Notes under the pieces: generated by a model | Told to the model about the DNA's origin: nothing | Seen by the model: only the letters and a program-made list of their open reading frames with translations | The model's database searches: none | Program-made: the position numbers and the translations under genes | Shown here: positions 28,413-33,249 of the stretch, piece after piece | How positions within the stretch are numbered: position 1 is the first letter of the stretch | Layout: each line of letters opens with the position of its first letter | Assembly (NCBI GenBank): GCA_900751695.1 | Contig: CAADSS010000062.1 | Span: 1 to 33,249 of the forward strand | Direction of reading: 5' to 3' | DNA: 33,249 nt | From: an uncultured Collinsella sp. | GTDB lineage: Bacteria; Actinomycetota; Coriobacteriia; Coriobacteriales; Coriobacteriaceae

Positions 28413-29672
28413 ATGAAAATCGCTGTCGCCGGTACCGGCTATGTCGGCCTGTCCCTCGCCGTACTTCTTTCGCAGTACAACGAGGTGCACGCGCTGGACA
28501 TCGTGCCCGAGAAGGTCGAGAAGATCAACAACTACCAGTCGCCCATCCAGGACGACGAGATCGAGCGCTTCCTGGCAGAGGCCAAGGCGGGGGAGCGCGA
28601 GCTCGACCTGCACGCCACCGTGGACGTGGCCGAGGCCTACACGGACGCCGACTACGCCGTGATCGCCACGCCCACCAACTACGACTCGGACAGGAATTTC
28701 TTCGACACGAGCTCCGTCGAGGCCGCCATCGCCGCCGTTCGCTCGGTGAACCCGGACGCCTGGATCGTCATCAAGTCGACCATCCCCGTCGGCTACACCG
28801 CGGGCCTGCGCGAGAGGCTCGGCGACAGCAAGATCTTCTTCAGCCCCGAGTTCCTGCGCGAGAGCAAAGCGCTCTACGACAACCTGCACCCCAGCCGCAT
28901 CGTGGTTGGCGCGCCGAAGGACGACCCTGAGGCCGTCGCCGCGGCGGAGAAGTTCGCCGGCCTGCTCGCCCAGGGCGCCGACCCCTCCGAGCTGGAGCGC
29001 GTGAACGCCGACGGCTCCAGGGGCATCCCGGAGCTCGTGCTGGGAACCACCGAGGCAGAGGCCGTGAAGCTCTTCGCCAACACCTACCTGGCGCTGCGCG
29101 TGGCCTACTTCAACGAGCTCGACACCTACTGCGAGGTCCGCGGGCTCAACACCCGCGACGTCATCGACGGCGTGTGCCTGGAGCCGCGCATCGGCTCCCA
29201 CTACAACAACCCCAGCTTCGGCTACGGCGGCTACTGTCTCCCCAAGGACACCAAGCAGCTGCTCGCCAACTACAAGGACGTGCCGCAGAACCTGATCGAG
29301 GCCATCGTGGAGGCCAACCGCACCCGAAAGGACTTCGTGGCCGACGAGGTGCTGCAGATGGTGTGGGACCGCGTCTACGAGGGCAAGGAGAAGCCGGTCG
29401 TGGGCGTCTACCGCCTGACGATGAAGTCCAACTCCGACAACTTCCGCGCGAGCTCCATCCAGGGCGTCATGAAGCGCGTGAAGGCCAAGGGCGTGCCCGT
29501 TGTGGTCTACGAGCCCACGCTGGACGCGCCGGAGTTCTTCGGCTCCGAGGTAACCCACGACCTGGAGGCCTTCAAGGCCGGCTGCGACGTGATCGTCGCC
29601 AACCGCTGGAGCGATGAGCTCGCGGACGTGGCGGACAAGGTGTACACGCGGGATTTGTTTAAGCGGGATTAG
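28413..29672 (+). CDS. ugd: UDP-glucose 6-dehydrogenase family nucleotide-sugar dehydrogenase
   Basis: Oxidises UDP-glucose to UDP-glucuronate with two NAD+, supplying an acidic sugar for the capsule. It has 419 residues from the ATG at 28413, which follows AGAAAGAAGA. The NAD-binding loop is MKIAVAGTGYVGLSLAVLL. Then come IVIKSTIPVGYT, FFSPEFLRESKALYDNLHPS, KLFANTYLALRVAYFNELD with Lys219, and the catalytic segment FGYGGYCLPKDTKQL with Cys275. The size is typical of the short Ugd forms. Base composition is sharply higher in GC than the glycosyltransferase genes before it, so it has a different history from the variable centre of the locus. A strong terminator follows. Confidence 0.93.
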   Translation: MKIAVAGTGYVGLSLAVLLSQYNEVHALDIVPEKVEKINNYQSPIQDDEIERFLAEAKAGERELDLHATVDVAEAYTDADYAVIATPTNYDSDRNFFDTSSVEAAIAAVRSVNPDAWIVIKSTIPVGYTAGLRERLGDSKIFFSPEFLRESKALYDNLHPSRIVVGAPKDDPEAVAAAEKFAGLLAQGADPSELERVNADGSRGIPELVLGTTEAEAVKLFANTYLALRVAYFNELDTYCEVRGLNTRDVIDGVCLEPRIGSHYNNPSFGYGGYCLPKDTKQLLANYKDVPQNLIEAIVEANRTRKDFVADEVLQMVWDRVYEGKEKPVVGVYRLTMKSNSDNFRASSIQGVMKRVKAKGVPVVVYEPTLDAPEFFGSEVTHDLEAFKAGCDVIVANRWSDELADVADKVYTRDLFKRD

Positions 29673-29729
29673 GGAAGAGGGCGGAACCAGGCTGATCCGC
29701 TTCAATCATTCGCTATTTTAACCGCGTCG

Positions 29730-29770
29730 AGGGCGGGGGGGTTCGGCATTAGCCGATACACCCCCGCCCT
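29730..29770. terminator. terminator closing the capsule operon
   Basis: The outer stem AGGGCGGGGG/CCCCCGCCCT and the inner stem TCGGC/GCCGA form one hairpin, followed by TTCATTGTTCTT on the plus strand. It lies between convergent ugd and the next minus-strand gene and may serve both. Confidence 0.8.
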
Positions 29771-29797
29771 TCATTGTTCTTCGCAAGTAAAATTCGC

Positions 29798-30241
29798 CTA
29801 ATTCGAGCGATCGCTCAACGTGATTCGTGCCTTGAAACCGGCTCCATATTCTCCCGCCCGTGCCTGGTCATCCAACTTGAAGCCGATGTTATACAGCTTC
29901 CCCGACTTCGTCTTCCGAACCAGGCCATGCTCCAACATGAATGCGACAACGCGGCGATGTGCTTCGACGTCGTCCAAGTTCAGGTAGAAGCAGGCGACGC
30001 CTCTGCCGTTCTCGATAACGGACTCGAATGAGCTGTGCTTGCATTCCGCGACGACCATTCCGAGGGCCGCCTTGCGGCAGACTTCCTCCGCGAACTCGAT
30101 ATCGTTGAAGTAGAACATCCATTTCCCGCACCTGCTCTCGTCTAGCGCAGGTGCCAGCTCGGTGTCGATGTAGAACGAACACCATGGGTTGTCCACCCTG
30201 ACGATTCGGCCGTCTTCGCTCAGCATCGTCTTCTCTTCCAT
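29798..30241 (-). CDS. unrecognised 147-residue protein
   Basis: I do not recognise this family. From ATG 30241 (MEEKTMLSEDGRIVRVDNPW), which has GAGG five bases upstream, the protein is soluble and mixed alpha/beta in appearance. It has a Cys-containing segment SRCGKWMFYFND, a segment VACFYLNLDDVEAHRRVVAF, and an end GFKLDDQARAGEYGAGFKAR. The reading frame is open further upstream and enters a tyrosine-recombinase fragment and then antisense hsdS sequence, so a longer call to 30628 would be a junction artefact. It is flanked by the capsule terminator and a decayed restriction locus. It is probably real, because composition and ribosome site are good, but its function is unknown. Confidence 0.6.
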   Translation of the reverse strand: MEEKTMLSEDGRIVRVDNPWCSFYIDTELAPALDESRCGKWMFYFNDIEFAEEVCRKAALGMVVAECKHSSFESVIENGRGVACFYLNLDDVEAHRRVVAFMLEHGLVRKTKSGKLYNIGFKLDDQARAGEYGAGFKARITLSDRSN

Positions 30242-30418
30242 CCATGCCTCATATGGTTTGAGGGTGCTTTCGTAGTACGCGATTGTTCTCGGAGAGCACC
30301 CCTCGACTTCCTTGTCGGTAAGGAAGAGACCGAGTAGACTCGAGTTGCTGGGCACGCTGCTTTCGGCATGGCTACACATAGTGCTTTCGAGCACTGCTTT
30401 TAAGATTGCTTTATCTGC
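30242..30418 (-). pseudogene. N-terminal fragment of a tyrosine recombinase
   Basis: About 59 codons contain ADKAILKAVLE, then LLGLFLTDKEVEGCSPRTIA and YYESTLKPYEAW, the SAM-like core-binding start of XerD/phage-integrase proteins. The catalytic domain with its Arg-His-Arg-Tyr residues is gone, replaced in frame by the unrecognised gene. Such recombinases often sit next to hsdS genes and shuffle them, which fits the hsdS remnant immediately beyond. Confidence 0.65.
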
Positions 30419-30486
30419 AGATAGTCTAGAACCGGCTACATCTGTGTTAGAACCATATTGATCATCGCTTCCACCGGGGGCTCCTT

Positions 30487-31260
30487 TCCCCTTGGTTCGA
30501 TGGAAACAATTCTGAAGTGCAGGCCTATGTTCCGGTAAATGATTATTTAGCTGAACTCGGAGAAGCCCTTTTTGCTCAAACAATTGAAGAGAACAAGCGA
30601 GAAAATCATTACCGTTCAGTCGAGTCATTCTGCGAAGTCAAGGGCGGTTAGAGGCTCCCTAAAGGTTCAGAGCTAATTGCAGAGGCAAACTCTCATCCAT
30701 ATATTCGAGTCCGCGACTTAAACAACGCTTCTGTTCTCTTACTCACTTCGGAAATGCTATATATCGACGATGAAACACGATCTAATATTTCGCGCTACGT
30801 TGTCAACACTGGCGATCTAATTGTTTCCGTTGTCGGAACGATTGGCCTTACGGCGTATATCGGAAAAACGCTCGATGAGGCAAACCTCACAGAGAATTGC
30901 AACAAACTTACTTCGTTTAAAGGCGACTTTGCGGCGTGGTCGTATTTCTTTCTTCGTAGCTCAATGGGCATGGAAGCTATTAGGCTTGGAACTGTTGGTG
31001 CCGTTCAGACCAAGCTTGCATTAAAAAACATTAAGTCGATGAACGTCCCGTTTGCTCCAGCTTGTGCAATAGAAAGAACGACTTCGACGCTCAATGGTAT
31101 TCTTGAGCTCATATAGGCTAATATACTCAAGTCGTAGGCTCTTGGCGAACTGCGTGACGCATTGCTTCCCAAACTCATGTAGGGCGAAATCGACGTCTCT
31201 CAGTTTGGCGCTGTTCGGATGGATTAGGTATAGAGCGCTATGGCAGGGGGGCGAAGATGA
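30487..31260 (+). pseudogene. hsdS: type I restriction specificity subunit (HsdS) remnant interrupted by TAG codons only
   Basis: One reading frame runs from the central conserved coil (VNDYLAELGEALFAQTIEEN) through a second target-recognition domain (HPYIRVRDLNNAS, NTGDLIVSVVGTIGLTAYIG, GAVQTKLALKNIKSMNVPF) to the C-terminal conserved region (ALGELRDALLPKLM and GEIDVSQ). It is broken by TAG at 30649, 31114, 31132, 31171, 31225 and 31231, with no TAA, TGA or frameshift. It ends at TGA 31258-31260, overlapping the next gene's ATG by ATGA. The first recognition domain and the start are missing. The segment 30754-31116 alone is open for 120 codons. By ordinary decoding it is a pseudogene. No hsdM or hsdR is present in the window. 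Confidence 0.8.
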
Positions 31261-32108
31261 TGATTGTTGTAAATGAATCGGCTGCTGCTTCATATCTATA
31301 CCTAATGGGATTAACCATAGACGAAGAGCTGCCGCTTACGCAACACCTCTCTCTATTGCCGGCCACGTGCAAGGCCTCGCCGGACGACATGATAAATTCT
31401 GTGATGAAATATGGCAGCGGAGATGAGACCGATTTAGGTGTCTTGATTGCCGTCCTTAGGAAAACTACAGCTCAGTTGCGCGTTGTTGGAGAGGGCAAAG
31501 AGCTTGCAGTTCGAGTTTGGAATGCCCAATCTGCAATAGTTCTATTGTCCGCGCTTTTGAATTGCGAATTGTATTGGCATGTTCAGAGCGATTCGCGGAC
31601 AGAAGATTTTTCGCCATGCTCGGCAATCAATGTTGTTCTTTCTACAAGGTTGTTCATTCCAAGAAAATTGAAAGTGATCAACGATTCAGAGAAGCAGTGG
31701 ATAAGACAGCATTATCGGGACGCATGGGAACTGTTTGATAAAAACACGCGATTTGAGACCGCGGTGAATTCCTTGTGGAGCTACAAGCAATCGCTTCGAC
31801 CTTCAGTTCAAATGGCGATTATATGGGCTGGGATTGAGTCATTGTTTGGAGTCCGGAGCGAACTTGTTTTTCGTGTCAGTACTCTCGCAGCTTTGTTTCT
31901 TGGAGGAGGCAAGCAAAAACAGCAAGAAATAAAGAAACTATATAGAGCAAGGTCAGAAGCCGTTCATGAGGGAAAACAACCTTCTGAGTCTTGTGTTTCC
32001 GATTCTGCAAAATTATTGCAAGCGCTAATCTTGGAATGCGTCGAACGGGGCTGTTTACCAAATGAGGACGGTTTGCTTTTCGGATTCGAAGAAGGATCGG
32101 CTAAATAA
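31257..32108 (+). CDS. HEPN-domain protein (ApeA-like C-terminal domain), putative defence ribonuclease
   Basis: A 283-residue intact gene with an AGGGGGG ribosome site; ATG 31257 or 31260. The C-terminal part (about 175-265) reads SVQMAIIWAGIESLFGV, then ELVFRVSTLAALFLGG, and KKLYRARSEAVHEGK, where Arg232-x4-His237 is the R-x4-6-H motif of HEPN ribonucleases. This arrangement matches Apea-like HEPN domains found in anti-phage proteins. The N-terminal 170 residues are not recognised and may be a sensor domain. RNase activity is inferred from the motif only. It overlaps the hsdS frame end by four bases, as if once co-translated with it. Its survival among pseudogenes suggests selection or recent arrival. 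Confidence 0.7.
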   Translation: MMIVVNESAAASYLYLMGLTIDEELPLTQHLSLLPATCKASPDDMINSVMKYGSGDETDLGVLIAVLRKTTAQLRVVGEGKELAVRVWNAQSAIVLLSALLNCELYWHVQSDSRTEDFSPCSAINVVLSTRLFIPRKLKVINDSEKQWIRQHYRDAWELFDKNTRFETAVNSLWSYKQSLRPSVQMAIIWAGIESLFGVRSELVFRVSTLAALFLGGGKQKQQEIKKLYRARSEAVHEGKQPSESCVSDSAKLLQALILECVERGCLPNEDGLLFGFEEGSAK

Positions 32109-32610
32109 TCATTTATCGCCCTACGAGTATTTGCAGATGAGACACCGATGCGTTTCAGTTGCATTGCATAGACAAGATAACGAAAAAGCAGCAAATCAAG
32201 AATGGCGATTCGCAAACATGGTTTATCCGGAGTTTTCACCAACCGCATCTTTGCGCGCCGCCTCAAATGAAACCCATAATGGAGTTTGGGCCATTCCAGA
32301 GTCACTTGCGCAAAGGTATTGCGAGTTTTTGGATCCAGTGATTTTGAGACGTAGCGTCGCCACTCAGACCGCGAACGCTTCATCGATCTGCAACTTCGGC
32401 AAAGCAAAAGGCCGAACATATGACCATGTTTTGATTTATCCAGTTGCCGATATGGCCTCTTGGTTGCAAGATGCCTCGACGGATCTGAAGCCGCAGACAC
32501 GCTCCAAGCTCTATGTTGCAATTACTAGGGCGAGGTTCAGCGCTGGCTTCGTGGTTGCTGACAATAAAATAAATGAGCTTCCAGACACGCTAAGCGTCTG
32601 GAAGCCATAA
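32107..32610 (+). pseudogene. C-terminal fragment of a UvrD/Rep-type helicase
   Basis: About 167 codons with the superfamily I helicase end: ICNFGKAKGRTYDHVLIYPV (motif V region) and RSKLYVAITRARFSAGFVV (motif VI). The preceding part, NGVWAIPESLAQRYCEFLDP, also fits this helicase group. The ATP-binding Walker motifs and the rest of the motor are absent and no ribosome site precedes the fragment, so it is an N-terminally truncated remnant. Such helicases accompany nuclease partners in several phage-defence systems, but the partner cannot be told. Confidence 0.75.
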
Positions 32611-32702
32611 ATCAATCACGTGTTTGTTTGTCAGCAAAAGCGGATCCCTACGTGAACCTAAAGACGGCCTTGATCAGCCATCCGTTGAACCTGGAGATGC
32701 AC

Positions 32703-32918
32703 TTACCAGTCAACTTCATCCATATCACCCCAATCCTCTGAAACAACTCTCATGTCACCCTTCTCTGGCTGCGTCTCGGTTGCGCCCAGCGCCTATTTGG
32801 CTACTTCCGCTTGTATCCTGAGTAATAACCTCCGCTGCTGCAACCAAGGTGGCGAATTGCTGCCTTTGCCATATGGATCTGTATGTAAGTGCTTCGAGGT
32901 GATGATGCCGATCTCACT
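32703..32918 (-). pseudogene. possible degraded minus-strand gene end, with one internal TAG
   Basis: One minus-strand frame of 72 codons reads protein-like: HTDPYGKGSNSPPWLQQRR, then a TAG at 32793-32795, then ALGATETQPEKGD and an acidic end DWGDMDEVDW before TAA. It has no start codon with a ribosome site and an upstream TGA. I do not recognise the family. It may be a remnant of a mobile-element gene, or a chance frame. Confidence 0.3.
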
Positions 32919-33075
32919 TCAATTCATGGACGCATCGAAATAATAGGGCGGAGTCGCTCTCTCGATCCCGCCTCGCAAACCCGAATAGTTCTGACTTTCC
33001 CGTTATCCGGAACATCTGGGGAAGTTCGCGTCCCAGTCCGGAAAACCCAATGCCTGAAACGACGATGCCAAGGGG

Positions 33076-33249
33076 TTACTCGGTCAGCTTCTTGCATCCG
33101 TGCCAGGTCAAGGGAAGGGGCAGCCTGTAGAACGAGGTTGGCTCCATAGGGATCTCCTCGAGCCTTCCGTTGCCTCGCCGAACCCATGGAATCCCATTCG
33201 CGTCGACGAAAGCCGTTTCGGGCGCCGTGCGCACTCCCATTCCGTGCCC
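33076..33249 (-). CDS. C-terminal end of an unidentified gene running off the window
   Basis: The last 57 codons of a minus-strand frame, open to the window edge. It contains ETAFVDANGIPWVRRG, then EEIPMEPTSFYRLPLPLTW, and ends GCKKLTE before TAA. Composition is protein-like and GC-rich compared with the pseudogenes beside it. The family is not recognisable from this fragment and the start is outside the window. Confidence 0.4.
   Translation of the reverse strand, partial: GHGMGVRTAPETAFVDANGIPWVRRGNGRLEEIPMEPTSFYRLPLPLTWHGCKKLTE

Noticed and set aside
1107..29672. Genome-wide reassignment of TAG to a sense codon
   Set aside because: At least eight genes end in TAG at the expected protein ends; efficient read-through would extend them, and at the sugar transferase would fuse it to PssD. 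Only local or partial suppression remains possible.
30487..31260. A diversity-generating retroelement or an active phase-variable hsdS cassette
   Set aside because: There is no reverse transcriptase, template repeat, second hsdS copy or intact recombinase in the window; only fragments are present.

Overview
The window looks like a chromosomal segment of a high-GC, gut-type actinobacterium of class Coriobacteriia, most likely Collinsella. This rests on the complete glycogen gene set, the Ala/Lys/Thr-rich protein tails, the codon and GC style and the integrase flavour; no database search was possible. Genes were called from reading frames, start-codon context and family motifs.

Region 1 (1-2.9 kb) holds the translation/RNA-modification pair fmt-rsmB on the plus strand, a hairpin repeat, a shared terminator and a convergent FmdB-type zinc-ribbon gene. 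Region 2 (3.0-16.3 kb) is a one-direction (minus) glycogen cluster: glgB, glgP, glgC, glgD, glgA, then a large GH13-GH77 fusion (glycogen/maltodextrin hydrolase plus 4-alpha-glucanotransferase). ADP-glucose is made by GlgC (GlgD as partner), polymerised by GlgA, branched by GlgB and mobilised by GlgP and the fusion enzyme. GlgA and GlgB carry long low-complexity Ala/Lys-rich C-terminal tails. A repeated TGGTAAAAC-type box lies upstream of both the fusion gene and glgB, and upstream of a divergent HAD phosphatase gene, suggesting one sugar-responsive regulator.

Region 3 (16.6-18.2 kb) has the HAD phosphatase, thiamine diphosphokinase and a tRNA-Ala(GGC) with clear promoter and terminator. Region 4 (18.2-29.8 kb) is a capsule/exopolysaccharide operon. 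It has a hairpin-rich leader, a LoaP-type NusG paralog interrupted by an in-frame TAG, an initiating sugar transferase, a PssD/PssE pair, several glycosyltransferases, Wzy polymerase, Wzx flippase and UDP-glucose 6-dehydrogenase. Two places inside it hold broken gene remnants, showing cassette exchange.

Region 5 (29.8-33.2 kb) is a decayed defence/mobile region. It has a tyrosine-recombinase fragment, an unrecognised small gene, a type I restriction hsdS remnant interrupted only by TAG codons, an intact HEPN-type gene, a UvrD-family helicase C-terminal remnant, a possible minus-strand remnant and a partial minus-strand gene at the edge.

The observations most worth following are the TAG-only interruptions (LoaP, HsdS and possibly a third frame), the structured loaP leader, the tailed glycogen enzymes and the shared operator motif.
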